This document shows, piece after piece, positions 18,045-26,025 of a stretch of DNA of 64,000 nucleotides. This stretch comes from Aeromicrobium sp. Root236. Its GTDB lineage: Bacteria > Actinomycetota > Actinomycetes > Propionibacteriales > Nocardioidaceae. Each line of letters begins with the position of its first letter. The first letter of the stretch is position 1. Under the pieces are notes generated by a model. That model saw only the letters and a program-made list of their open reading frames with translations. It searched no databases and was not told the DNA's origin. Location of the stretch: the NCBI RefSeq assembly GCF_001428805.1, contig NZ_LMIS01000001.1:1538976-1602975 (forward strand), read 5' to 3'. The translations under genes and the position numbers were made by a program.

Positions 18045-18282
18045 CGACAAGTGGTTCGGAGGTGTCTGCGGAGGCCTCGCCGACTACACCGGCATGGACG
18101 CCGGCCTGATCCGCATCCTCGTCGCGGTGTTCTCGATCCTGGGCTTCGGCTCGGTGATCGTCGCCTACATCGTGGCGTGGATCCTGGTGCCCGCCGAGCA
18201 GCCGGCTGCCTCACAGACCGTGTGGGCGCAGGCTACTGACGTTCCTGCCACAGAGAGCGTGCCTGCACCGCCGTCTGCGTGA
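18019..18282 (+). CDS. PspC domain-containing small membrane protein
   Basis: 87 aa consisting almost only of a PspC domain: LTRSRDDKWFGGVCGGLADYTG, then SVIVAYIVAWILVPAE. GGAAGGACC precedes the ATG at 18019. It is the third PspC domain of the locus. Its last 50 bases overlap the 3' end of the convergent glycerophosphodiesterase gene. Confidence 0.88.
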   Translation: MKKLTRSRDDKWFGGVCGGLADYTGMDAGLIRILVAVFSILGFGSVIVAYIVAWILVPAEQPAASQTVWAQATDVPATESVPAPPSA

Positions 18283-19246
18283 AGTCGGAGAAGACGCCGT
18301 CCACCCCGGCGTCGAAGAACGCAAGGTACTCGCCCACGGCATCGCCGTGGGCGGCCTTGTCGTTGCTGGTCCGCAGGTTGGTCGGGAGGAAGTTGTTCTC
18401 GTTGCGCATCGTCCAGATGTGGACCAGCAGCCCGGCGGCATGAGCATGGCCGACGAGGCCGGTCTCACCGGCCAACCGGTACTTCTTGTCGCGGGCGATG
18501 ACCTGGCTCTTGTTGGGCCCGATGCCGTCGGCGTACGAGGCGATGGCCGCCAGCTCATGCGGCGCCACGAGGTCCGCGTACGTCCTGGGGTCGCGCGCCT
18601 CGACCAGGTCGTACGGCGCGCCCTGCCGGTCCATCAGCTGGATCAGCGGAAGCGGCGTCCGGTCGCGCAGGCTCCGGAGGTTGCCGGTCTCCATCGACTG
18701 GATGATGACCTTGGCACCGTCGTGGTTGACCCGGCGACGCTCGAGGTTGGCGATCAGCAGGTCGTTGAGGTCGTGGCCGATCCCGGCGAAGTAGGTCGGG
18801 TGCTTGGTCTCGACGTAGACCCCGATCGGCTCCTCGCGGCCCTCGCTGGCGTCCTCGGCGATGTTGAGCACCTCGTCGAACGTCAGGATCTTCTCGACGT
18901 CCTCCAGCGGGATGTTCTGCGGGCGCAGCGCCGGGAGCCGCTCACGGACCCGCAGCGTCTTGATCTCCTCGAGCGTGAAGTCCTCGGTGAACCATCCCGT
19001 GTGCGGGATCCCGTCGACGAACTTGGAGACCTTGCGATCCGCGAACTCGGCCCGCTCGGCCACATCCGTCGTGCCGCCGATCTCGTTCTCGTGCCGCACC
19101 ACCAGCACACCGTCCTTGGTGCTGACGACATCGGGCTCGATGTAGTCGGCACCCTGCGCGATCGCGAGCAGGTAGGACGGCCGCGTGTGCTCGAGTCGCT
19201 CGCCGGGAACTCCGCGGTGGGCGATGACGATGGGTGCCGGGGACAC
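18233..19246 (-). CDS. Glycerophosphodiester phosphodiesterase
   Basis: 337 aa with a GDPD TIM barrel. Active-site signatures: IAHRGVPGERLEHT (His-Arg), YIEPDVVSTKDGVLVVRHE (metal-binding Glu and Asp, catalytic His). It hydrolyses glycerophosphodiesters to glycerol-3-phosphate and an alcohol. No convincing signal peptide is seen, unlike periplasmic GlpQ, so it may be cytosolic or the GTG start at 19246 may be too short. The gamma-glutamyltransferase gene ends 7 bases upstream on the same strand. Confidence 0.9.
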   Translation of the reverse strand: MSPAPIVIAHRGVPGERLEHTRPSYLLAIAQGADYIEPDVVSTKDGVLVVRHENEIGGTTDVAERAEFADRKVSKFVDGIPHTGWFTEDFTLEEIKTLRVRERLPALRPQNIPLEDVEKILTFDEVLNIAEDASEGREEPIGVYVETKHPTYFAGIGHDLNDLLIANLERRRVNHDGAKVIIQSMETGNLRSLRDRTPLPLIQLMDRQGAPYDLVEARDPRTYADLVAPHELAAIASYADGIGPNKSQVIARDKKYRLAGETGLVGHAHAAGLLVHIWTMRNENNFLPTNLRTSNDKAAHGDAVGEYLAFFDAGVDGVFSDFTQTAVQARSLWQERQ

Positions 19247-19253
19247 ACGTCAA

Positions 19254-20753
19254 TCAAACCGCATGTGGCCCGCGCTGCGGGTCGGCGCGCACGAGACGTA
19301 CAGCACCATCACGGCGGGGATCCGCCGCCGCCATGAGGTGTCCGTCGTGCCGGCGGAGCGTCGCGGCGACGCCGCCGTAGTACATCGTCAGGTCGGTCTC
19401 GGTCTTGACGACCTCGTCCGGGCGGCCGGCCCGATGGACGTGGACCCTCGGGTGGTTGATCGCCTGCTGGAGGCCGAGACGGCCGTTGACGAACCCGGCG
19501 AGCGCCTGCACGATCGCGGTCGTGATGCGGTCGGCGCCGGGCGAGCCGATGGCGATCGCCGAGCCGTCGACGTGGTGGCCGACCGTCGGCGCCATGTTGG
19601 ACAGCAGCCGAGTGCCGGGCGGCAGGCCGTGCAGGCCACGGGCATTGAGCTCCGGCTCGCCGAGGCAGTTGTTGAGCCAGATCCCGGTGCCCTTGGCGAT
19701 CATCCCCGAGCTGTAGCCCGACGACACCGTCACCGAGCACGCGCCGCCCTCGCTGTCGGTCGCCGACACATGGGCGGTCGAGCCGGACTCCAGCACGGCG
19801 AGGTGGTCGTGGTCGACGAGGGCGAGGAACTCCGCAGCGTCCCGCTCCAGGTCGTCCGTGTGGTCCAGCACCCGGAGCCGGTGGCCGAGAACCGCGCGCT
19901 GCACGCGGATCAGGTGCTCGACGTCGTCGCCGTCCCACTCGCCGTACGGGCGCCCGTCGAGCATCCGCAGCATCGCCGCCACGCACACGCCGCCGACCGA
20001 CGGTGGCGGGTTCGTGCCGAACGTCCAGTCACCCACCGTGCTGAGCAGCGAGGGACGCACGACCGGTCGGTACGCCGCGAGGTCGTCCGGCCCGAGGATG
20101 CCGCCGCGCTCGACGACGTCGGCGCTGATGAGCTTCGCGAGGTCACCGGTGTGGAGCGCGCTCGGCCCCTCGCCCGCGATCTGCTCCAGCGAGCCGACAA
20201 GGTCGGGCAGCACGATCAGCTCGGTCGTGACCAGGCCGTCCTCGTCGTGCACCGCGGCGTCGCTCTCGTCGTCCCAGCCGAAGATCAGGTCGTGCACGTG
20301 CTCGAGGTAGTAGCGCGACGCCGAGCCGAGCCGGAAGCCGCCGCGGGCCACGTCGATCGACGGGGCCACGATCTCGCGCCACGGCAGCCGGCCCCACCGC
20401 GCGTGCGCCGCGCCGAGAGCCGCGACCGAGCCGTGCGCAGCCACCGAGCCGGGGCCGATCGTCGCGGTGACCCCGTCGCCGTAGTCCGTGTGGATGTCCC
20501 ACGTGCCGCCGCCCAGCTCTCGGCCGCGTCCCGGCATCTCCATCCAGCCGTCGACGGTCTGTGGGGCGCTGCCGTCCTGCGGCTGGACCGTGATGAACCC
20601 GCCGGAGCTCAGCGACACGATGCCGATCTCGTTGACCATCGTCACGAGCACCGCGGCCAGTGCCGCGTCGACCGCGTTGCCGCCACTGCGGGCGATCTGC
20701 TCGCCGGCATCGGCGGCGGCCTCGTTGGGCGCGGCGATCGCGACGTCCGGCAT
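19254..20753 (-). CDS. Gamma-glutamyltransferase family protein
   Basis: 499 aa, Ntn-hydrolase superfamily. The N-terminal ~330 residues are the large subunit ([27 protein letters not shown]). The processing/nucleophile region is [18 protein letters not shown], where the Thr before Ala-His occupies the usual catalytic position, followed by the GYSSGM loop and [13 protein letters not shown]. Members process glutathione, gamma-glutamyl peptides or acylases; the substrate here is unknown. No signal peptide is seen, which is unusual for secreted GGT. Confidence 0.85.
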   Translation of the reverse strand: MPDVAIAAPNEAAADAGEQIARSGGNAVDAALAAVLVTMVNEIGIVSLSSGGFITVQPQDGSAPQTVDGWMEMPGRGRELGGGTWDIHTDYGDGVTATIGPGSVAAHGSVAALGAAHARWGRLPWREIVAPSIDVARGGFRLGSASRYYLEHVHDLIFGWDDESDAAVHDEDGLVTTELIVLPDLVGSLEQIAGEGPSALHTGDLAKLISADVVERGGILGPDDLAAYRPVVRPSLLSTVGDWTFGTNPPPSVGGVCVAAMLRMLDGRPYGEWDGDDVEHLIRVQRAVLGHRLRVLDHTDDLERDAAEFLALVDHDHLAVLESGSTAHVSATDSEGGACSVTVSSGYSSGMIAKGTGIWLNNCLGEPELNARGLHGLPPGTRLLSNMAPTVGHHVDGSAIAIGSPGADRITTAIVQALAGFVNGRLGLQQAINHPRVHVHRAGRPDEVVKTETDLTMYYGGVAATLRRHDGHLMAAADPRRDGAVRLVRADPQRGPHAV

Positions 20754-20820
20754 TCCCGCAGGCTACTCGCACTCGCGCCCGGTAGGGTTCATCCCAGGTG
20801 AGCCGGGAAGTCTGGTCGGC

Positions 20821-22113
20821 ATGTTGTCGCCGACCCCAGGAGTGCCAGTGCCGAAGCCGTCCACCCGGATCTTCAGCCGCGGGTCGTGGCCTGAGGCCTC
20901 ACGCATCGCCGACATCCTCCGTCAGGAGACGCTCGGTGGCGCCCTGCTGCTCGTCGCCACCCTCGCGGCCATCGTCGCCGCCAACGTCGGTGACGACTAC
21001 GCCTCGCTGCGGGACACCGCCTTCGGCCCCGACTCGCTCCATCTGCACCTCACGTTCGGCCAGTGGGCATCGGACGGGCTGCTGGCGATCTTCTTCTTCG
21101 TCGCGGGGCTCGAGCTCAAGCGCGAGTTCGTCGCCGGGGACCTGCGTGAACCCAGCCGCGCCGTGCTCCCGGTCGTGGCCGCAGTCGGCGGCATGGCAGT
21201 GCCGGCCCTGCTCTTCGTGCTGGTCAACCTCGGCGGCTCCCTCGACGGCTGGGCCATCCCGACCGCGACCGACATCGCGTTCGCCCTCGCCGTCCTGGCG
21301 GTGATCGGCAGCCACCTCCCGTCCGGGCTGCGGACGTTCCTGCTGACGCTCGCCGTCGTCGACGACCTGCTCGCGATCATCATCATCGCCGTGGTCTACA
21401 CCAAGACCCTGCACGTCGAGTACCTGCTGCTCGCACTGATCCCGCTCGCGGTCTTCACGGTCCTGGTGCAGCGCCGCGTACGGTCGTGGTGGCTGCTGCT
21501 GCCACTCGCGGCGCTGGTCTGGGGCCTCGTCCACGCCTCCGGCGTCCACGCCACGGTCGCCGGCGTCCTGCTCGGCTTCGCCGTGCCGGTCACCCGCCGC
21601 GACGGGAGCGGCGGCACCGGCCTCGCCGAGCACTTCGAGCACCGGTTCCGACCCCTGTCCTCGGCGGTCGCGGTGCCGGTGTTCGCCTTCTTCAGCGCCG
21701 GCGTGGCGATCGACGGCTGGGCCGGGTTCACGGACGCGCTGAGCGAGCCCATCACGCTCGGGATCATCGCGGGGTTGTTCGCGGGCAAGACGATCGGCGT
21801 CTTCGGCGCCACGTGGCTGGTCGCCACGTTCACCCGCGCCGAGCTCGACGACGACCTCGAGTGGCTCGACGTCCTCGGTCTCGCGATGCTCGCCGGCGTG
21901 GGCTTCACGGTGTCCCTGCTGATCGGCGAGCTGGCGTACGGCGTGGGCAGCGCGACGGACGAGCACGTCAAGACCGGCGTGCTGGTCGGGTCACTGGTGT
22001 CCGCCCTCGGCGCCGCGGTGATCCTCCGCGTCCGCAACCGGCGCTACCGCGACATCGCCCTCCGGGAGGCCGCGGACGACGACGGCGACGGGATCCCCGA
22101 CGTCTTCCAGTGA
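20821..22113 (+). CDS. nhaA: Na+/H+ antiporter NhaA
   Basis: 430 aa, slightly longer than E. coli NhaA. Diagnostic features: [18 protein letters not shown], the assembly helix [15 protein letters not shown] with the cation-site Asp, and [16 protein letters not shown] with the adjacent DD pair that carries Na+/H+ exchange. C-terminus ends [12 protein letters not shown], acidic and possibly Ca-binding-like. ATG at 20821 is used; a GTG at 20848 has a better-placed AGGAG. Second Na+/H+ antiporter of the window, from an unrelated family to the CPA1 one. Confidence 0.94.
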   Translation: MLSPTPGVPVPKPSTRIFSRGSWPEASRIADILRQETLGGALLLVATLAAIVAANVGDDYASLRDTAFGPDSLHLHLTFGQWASDGLLAIFFFVAGLELKREFVAGDLREPSRAVLPVVAAVGGMAVPALLFVLVNLGGSLDGWAIPTATDIAFALAVLAVIGSHLPSGLRTFLLTLAVVDDLLAIIIIAVVYTKTLHVEYLLLALIPLAVFTVLVQRRVRSWWLLLPLAALVWGLVHASGVHATVAGVLLGFAVPVTRRDGSGGTGLAEHFEHRFRPLSSAVAVPVFAFFSAGVAIDGWAGFTDALSEPITLGIIAGLFAGKTIGVFGATWLVATFTRAELDDDLEWLDVLGLAMLAGVGFTVSLLIGELAYGVGSATDEHVKTGVLVGSLVSALGAAVILRVRNRRYRDIALREAADDDGDGIPDVFQ

Positions 22114-22146
22114 GGGCGCGTCACGATGCGGACCGCCGTCTCACCC

Positions 22147-22162
22147 TGTGACCCAGGTCACA
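22147..22162. promoter_or_regulatory. CRP/FNR-type palindrome TGTGA-N6-TCACA
   Basis: TGTGACCCAGGTCACA matches the CRP consensus exactly and is a perfect palindrome. It lies in a 149-base gap between the converging nhaA and PRC genes, followed by ~80 bases clearly richer in A/T. No gene starts nearby on either strand, so the target is unclear: a small RNA, a degraded promoter, or chance. Confidence 0.45.
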
Positions 22163-22262
22163 AGTGACTACCTGTCTAGTCCTAAAGAACTATATGCACA
22201 TTCTGTGGGTAAGCCTGTGAACATGTGCACCGCTGCGATTGCAGGAAGTTTGCCCGCGAGGC

Positions 22263-22586
22263 TCAGAGAGCCGACGACCAGCGGGTGTAGCCGGGTCGTA
22301 CGCGCACCACGTCGTCGATCGATGCGATGTCCTTCCAGAGCACCAGGAACGACCCCCGCTGCCGCCGCTCGTACCACTGCGCGAGGGGTGCCGGAGAGCT
22401 GACGGACGTACGTTCGTAGCCGAGGAAGCCCTGCCGCTGCTTGGGGGCCACGATGAGCCCGACGAGCTGCGCGTCCGCCAAGAGCTGGCCGGGTGAGCCG
22501 TCGACCGCGAGCCGGCAGTCCACCACGAAGCCCAGTGGTCCGTCGGGCCCGACCACGGGGCGGCGGAGCACGTCACTCAGGAACAT
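22263..22586 (-). CDS. PRC-barrel-like protein (second of a pair)
   Basis: 107 aa. MFLSDVLRRPVVGPDGPLGFVVDCRL is the beta-rich start of a PRC-barrel-like domain (a short-strand barrel found in RimM and reaction-centre H subunits), and GLIVAPKQRQGFLGYER continues it. GGAGG precedes the ATG. It overlaps its neighbour by 14 bases and ends the four-gene operon led by the lipoprotein at 24631. Function unknown; presumably partners the other PRC-like protein. Confidence 0.7.
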   Translation of the reverse strand: MFLSDVLRRPVVGPDGPLGFVVDCRLAVDGSPGQLLADAQLVGLIVAPKQRQGFLGYERTSVSSPAPLAQWYERRQRGSFLVLWKDIASIDDVVRVRPGYTRWSSAL

Positions 22587-22965
22587 GCCGGCCTCCGGGG
22601 ATGCGAGCGATGACCTGGTCGCGCAGCCAGTGCTCCGACCACGTCACGTCGAACGCCGAGCCCGGTTGCCCGAGCCCGATGGCCGTGCCGATCGCACTGA
22701 CCGCCGACCACGGGACGAGGTGCATGCGGGACCTCGGCGGCCGACCGCCGAACATGCGAGGCCAGAGGCCCGAGTTGAGCACCAGGTTTGTCACCACAGG
22801 AGGCGAGTCGGGGTCGAGCTCGCGGCCGGGCTCGATGCCGTCGACCTCGACGTTGTCGACGTGGCCGATCGGCACGTCGTCGTTGTCGAGCACCTGGCGG
22901 TCGAGGACGTGCAGGTTGAGGTCCAGGACCCGGCCGGGTGACTCGTGCTTGGGCAGATCGGCCAT
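22573..22965 (-). CDS. PRC-barrel-like protein (first of a pair)
   Basis: 130 aa. RVLDLNLHVLDRQVLDNDDVPIGHVDNVEV is a PRC-like beta hairpin series, followed by a Pro/Asp-rich stretch and SRMHLVPWSAVSAIG. The gene starts one base inside the transporter's stop codon, so translation is coupled to it. The pair of PRC-like genes behind a NRAMP-like transporter suggests a regulatory or accessory cytoplasmic role for the transporter (inference). Confidence 0.72.
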   Translation of the reverse strand: MADLPKHESPGRVLDLNLHVLDRQVLDNDDVPIGHVDNVEVDGIEPGRELDPDSPPVVTNLVLNSGLWPRMFGGRPPRSRMHLVPWSAVSAIGTAIGLGQPGSAFDVTWSEHWLRDQVIARIPGGRHVPE

Positions 22966-24194
22966 CAGGCACCTGCTTTCGTCAGGATCATCAGCGGGAT
23001 CGCCGCGATCGCGGCCACCATGATGATCACGAGGTAGACCGACGACACCGCGTTGAGCAACCGGCCGTTGGTGTGCTCACCGACGTACTGCGGATCGTTC
23101 GCGACGACCAGGATCGGCAGGTACGTCAGTGGCAGCGCGACGGCTGAGAACACGACCGAGTACTCCGTCACGAGGATCGGGTCGATCCCGGTGAGAAGGA
23201 CCAGCACCGCGACGATCAGGCAGATGATGATCGTCAGGTGGAAGCGGGCCGCCTGGGCCGGCCGCCGGAACTTGCCCCACGACCAGCCGTTGAACTGGGC
23301 CAGCGCATAGCCTGCCGAGAGGCCGGTCTCCAGCGCTGCGCCGAACGTCGCGGCGACGACTCCCAGGATCACGACCGCCAGCCCGAGCTGCCCCGCGCCC
23401 ATCGCCACCGGCAGGACCGTCTGCGACAGCGCATCGACGTCGATGCCGCGGGGCAGCAGCACCGTTGCGGCGCAGCCCGCGATGAACAGCGACAGCACAC
23501 CGCCCAAGGGGAAGCCCACCAGGACGTTGGCCCGTGACGTCACCAGGTCCTTCTCGGTCCACCGCTCCTCGACTCCACCGGAGGAGAAGAAGAACACCTC
23601 GTACGGCGTCATGGCGGCGCCGAACAGGGCGATCGCGTAGTACCAGTACGTCAGCGGGGTCTCGCGCGGGTGCGACGTCTGCTGCAGCGCCTGGTCCTTG
23701 AGCTCGCCCCAGTCGGGGCCGAGCAGGAACAACGCCACGCCGAACACCACGAGGGAGAGCCCGAGCACCCCGGCGACGTTCTCCATGATCGAGAACTTGA
23801 CCCGCCAGATCACGAGCCACACCGCGAAGGCCGCCACCGGGATCCACAGCAACGGCTGGACGCCGCTGGCCAGCTGGAGTGCGAGGGCGACACCGCCGAC
23901 CTCGGCGGTCAGCGTCATGATCGTGATCAGCAGGGAAGCCACCAGGTTGGCCGTGCCGGCGCGAGGACCGAGCCGCTCCCGGATGATCTCGAACGTCGCG
24001 CGCCCGCTGATGGCGGCGACGCGGCCCGACATCTGGGCGAACAAGCAGATGCCGACGACGCCGACGACGACGGCCCAGGCGAGCGACATGCCGAAGCGCG
24101 AACCCACGACCGCGTTGGTCACCAGGTCCCCGATGTCGACGAAGCCGCCGATCGCCGTGAGGATGCCGAGCGCGACGGCGAAGTACTTCTTCAT
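22965..24194 (-). CDS. NRAMP-like metal-ion transporter with altered binding site
   Basis: 409 aa with 11 hydrophobic helices and the NRAMP topology. The helix-1 motif that is DPGN in NRAMP reads DIGD here (GGFVDIGDLVTNAVVG), and the helix-6 MPHN motif reads TPYE (GAAMTPYEVFFFSSGG). The soft Met ligand of Mn/Fe transporters is thus replaced by Thr, and Asn by Asp, so hard cations such as Mg2+ are plausible substrates, as in the NRMT branch; this is inference. It overlaps the upstream lipoprotein by four bases. Confidence 0.82.
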   Translation of the reverse strand: MKKYFAVALGILTAIGGFVDIGDLVTNAVVGSRFGMSLAWAVVVGVVGICLFAQMSGRVAAISGRATFEIIRERLGPRAGTANLVASLLITIMTLTAEVGGVALALQLASGVQPLLWIPVAAFAVWLVIWRVKFSIMENVAGVLGLSLVVFGVALFLLGPDWGELKDQALQQTSHPRETPLTYWYYAIALFGAAMTPYEVFFFSSGGVEERWTEKDLVTSRANVLVGFPLGGVLSLFIAGCAATVLLPRGIDVDALSQTVLPVAMGAGQLGLAVVILGVVAATFGAALETGLSAGYALAQFNGWSWGKFRRPAQAARFHLTIIICLIVAVLVLLTGIDPILVTEYSVVFSAVALPLTYLPILVVANDPQYVGEHTNGRLLNAVSSVYLVIIMVAAIAAIPLMILTKAGA

Positions 24195-24631
24195 CGCGGC
24201 GCCTCGAGCTTCTTCGCGAGCTGCTCGAGGTCGCTGGAGCTCTGCTTCAGCTCATCGAGCGCGGACCGGACACTGGGCGCTCCTGGATAGCCCGACAGCG
24301 CCTGGCTCGCGTGCCGAACCGCGGTGTCCGCGTCACCCAGGGCCTTCGTGACGGCCTCGAGCTGCCCAGCCGTGTGCCGGTCCGTGGGCTTGAACGCCGA
24401 TGCCTGCTTGGACGCCGCCGTCATGCGGGTACCGGCCTCGTCGACCATCGTCTCGGCGAAGCTGCCGGTCGTGTCATCGTCCTGCGACGACGTGAGGGCC
24501 AGCGTCGCGCTGCCGACGGCGGACTGCGCCTCGCGGACGCCCATCGACATGTCCTGCGGGCTCCCGGAACAGCCGGAGAGGACCGCCAGCGCGAAGGCCA
24601 CGGCAACAGCCACCACCGTTCGCACGTGCAT
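24191..24631 (-). CDS. Helical lipoprotein leading the NRAMP-like operon
   Basis: 146 aa. Signal peptide MHVRTVVAVAVAFALAVLSGC with lipobox LSGC; the mature part is Ala/Ser/Thr-rich and helical (AQSAVGSATLALTSSQ, then KALGDADTAVRHASQAL, then LDELKQSSSDLEQLAKKLE). GAGAGG lies six bases before the ATG. A SigB-type promoter lies 44-69 bases upstream. Function unknown; it could be an extracytoplasmic partner of the transporter. Confidence 0.72.
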   Translation of the reverse strand: MHVRTVVAVAVAFALAVLSGCSGSPQDMSMGVREAQSAVGSATLALTSSQDDDTTGSFAETMVDEAGTRMTAASKQASAFKPTDRHTAGQLEAVTKALGDADTAVRHASQALSGYPGAPSVRSALDELKQSSSDLEQLAKKLEAPR

Positions 24632-24674
24632 CGTGATCCTCTCGGCCCTGCGCGGATTCGCACCACCGATCCAC

Positions 24675-24700
24675 ATACCCACTGGTCAGCGTGACCAAAC
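24675..24700 (-). promoter_or_regulatory. SigB/SigF-type promoter for lipoprotein-NRAMP-PRC operon
   Basis: Read on the minus strand: GTTT, 16 bases, GGGTAT, matching the actinobacterial general-stress sigma consensus GTTT-N14-16-GGGTAY. Predicted transcription start near 24668, 37 bases before the lipoprotein ATG. It is back to back with a second such promoter. Confidence 0.72.
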
Positions 24701-24704
24701 CCGC

Positions 24705-24729
24705 GTTTGTCACAGTCCGTCAGGGGTAT
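24705..24729 (+). promoter_or_regulatory. SigB/SigF-type promoter for diiron protein/CDGSH operon
   Basis: GTTT (24705-24708), 15 bases, GGGTAT (24724-24729). Predicted start near 24736, i.e. a few bases before an ATG at 24742. With the divergent copy it forms a near-perfect 10-bp inverted repeat, CCACATACCC / GGGTATGTGG. Confidence 0.72.
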
Positions 24730-24741
24730 GTGGGCCGCGAC

Positions 24742-24888
24742 ATGAACCCACAGGTCCTCGCCCCGATCGCCGGCCATCCACGGCCCGGTCCTCCGGAGCA
24801 CTCGCGCCCGCCTCGTGGGTTCGTCGACTGCCGCGGCGAGTGGCAGGACCTCGACGACGACGACAAGGATCACGATGCTGCTCCCTAA
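24742..24888 (+). CDS. Possible small leader protein ahead of the diiron gene
   Basis: 48 codons from ATG 24742 to TAA 24888, overlapping the next gene's start by 14 bases. Begins MNPQVLAPIAGHPRPGPP and ends in a very acidic stretch, DLDDDDKDHDAAP. The predicted SigB-type start lies 4-7 bases before the ATG, which would make it leaderless and would couple its translation to the next gene. No homology recognised, and its composition gives no strong coding signal; it may not be a gene. Confidence 0.35.
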   Translation: MNPQVLAPIAGHPRPGPPEHSRPPRGFVDCRGEWQDLDDDDKDHDAAP

Positions 24889-25819
24889 GGCCCGCGGTGA
24901 GCTGAGCGAAGCGCTGTTCGACGCCCTCCGCTCCGACACCGGCGAGGTCGGGAGCCTGCGCCCCGAGCCGACCGACAACGACGACGCCCAGATCGCGCTC
25001 TGGACGATGTACGAGCTCCACTACGCCGGGTTCGAGGACGTCGACGACGAGCTGGAGTGGAACCCGGACGTCCTGCGGCTGCGACGCAGCCTCGAGCAGG
25101 ACTTCGAGGCCGGGCTGCGGGCCCGCCACACCGAGACCACCCTCGACGAGCCGTTCGCGGAGGGGTTGTTCGCCTACATCGCCGACCACGACGGGCCGTC
25201 CCTCGCCGCGTACGTCCAGCGCAAGGCCGACCGCGAGCAGGTCCTCGAGCTGCTGAGGCACCGCTCGATCTATCACCTCAAGGAGTCCGATCCGGTCGCC
25301 TGGAGCGTCCCCCGGCTCCCGACAGCGCCCAAGGCGGCGCTGATGGAGCTGCAGTACGACGAGTTCGGCGGCGGCGACCCCAACCGGTTGCACGCACACC
25401 TGTTCGCGCTGGGGCTCGAGGCGTCCGGTCTGCGCGCGGACCCGTTCGCCTACATCGACGACGTACCGGTCGAGATCCTCGAGCTCAACAACGCGATGTC
25501 ACTGTTCGGCCTGCATCGCCGGCTCCGTGCGGCGTCGCTCGGACACCTCGCTGCGTTCGAGGCCACCAGCTCGCTGCCGTCGCGGCGCATGGCCCAAGGG
25601 CTGGCACGGCTCGAGCTGCCGCAGGAGATGATCGCGTACTACGAGGAGCACGTCGAGGCCGATGCGGTGCACGAGCAGCTCGCCGTCCGTACGATCTGCG
25701 GCGCCCTCGTCGCCGAGGAGCCGCAGCTCGTCGACGACGTCGTGTTCGGTGCGTACACCTGCCTGGACCTCGAGGATCGCTACGCAGCGAGGATGCTCGA
25801 CGAGTGGGACGCGGCATGA
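24875..25819 (+). CDS. Haem-oxygenase-like diiron oxidase (iron-containing redox enzyme family)
   Basis: 314 aa. Helical protein with the repeated pattern of candidate iron ligands of this superfamily: RSIYHLKESDP (Glu ~137), ALMELQYDEFGGGDPNRLHAH (Glu ~158/163, His ~173, in two overlapping pieces), AFEATS (Glu ~229) and EEHVEADAVHE (His ~259, Asp ~263, His ~266). Relatives oxidise small amines or fatty acids, but most are uncharacterised. AAGGA precedes the ATG. Four-base overlap with the CDGSH gene suggests the Fe-S protein donates electrons or helps assembly (inference). Confidence 0.82.
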   Translation: MLLPKARGELSEALFDALRSDTGEVGSLRPEPTDNDDAQIALWTMYELHYAGFEDVDDELEWNPDVLRLRRSLEQDFEAGLRARHTETTLDEPFAEGLFAYIADHDGPSLAAYVQRKADREQVLELLRHRSIYHLKESDPVAWSVPRLPTAPKAALMELQYDEFGGGDPNRLHAHLFALGLEASGLRADPFAYIDDVPVEILELNNAMSLFGLHRRLRAASLGHLAAFEATSSLPSRRMAQGLARLELPQEMIAYYEEHVEADAVHEQLAVRTICGALVAEEPQLVDDVVFGAYTCLDLEDRYAARMLDEWDAA

Positions 25820-26025
25820 GTGAGCACGGCTTCGAGCACCCCGACGTGATCATCTGCCCCGGCGGGCCGCTCCTGCTGCGCGGCGATCACGTCGTCGAGG
25901 ACGCCGACGGTGTCGCTCACGAGACCAAGCGGCCGGTGAGCGCCGTGTGCCGGTGCGGCAAGTCGGCGGACCAGCCGTGGTGCGACGGCACGCACAAGGT
26001 GCTCGCCGCCCGCGACCGCCCCTAG
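25816..26025 (+). CDS. CDGSH iron-sulfur domain protein
   Basis: 69 aa. The CDGSH signature is CRCGKSADQPWCDGTH, providing the three-Cys-one-His site for a [2Fe-2S] cluster. N-terminal half is a short beta sandwich (VIICPGGPLLLRGDH). Translationally coupled to the diiron protein. Its stop shares the palindromic CTAG with the stop of the convergent Rieske-FAD gene. Confidence 0.92.
   Translation: MSEHGFEHPDVIICPGGPLLLRGDHVVEDADGVAHETKRPVSAVCRCGKSADQPWCDGTHKVLAARDRP

Noticed and set aside
22148-22402. 84-codon plus-strand frame beginning at the CRP-like site
   Set aside because: Second half is antisense to the PRC-like gene and composition is unlike a protein; only the regulatory site is kept.
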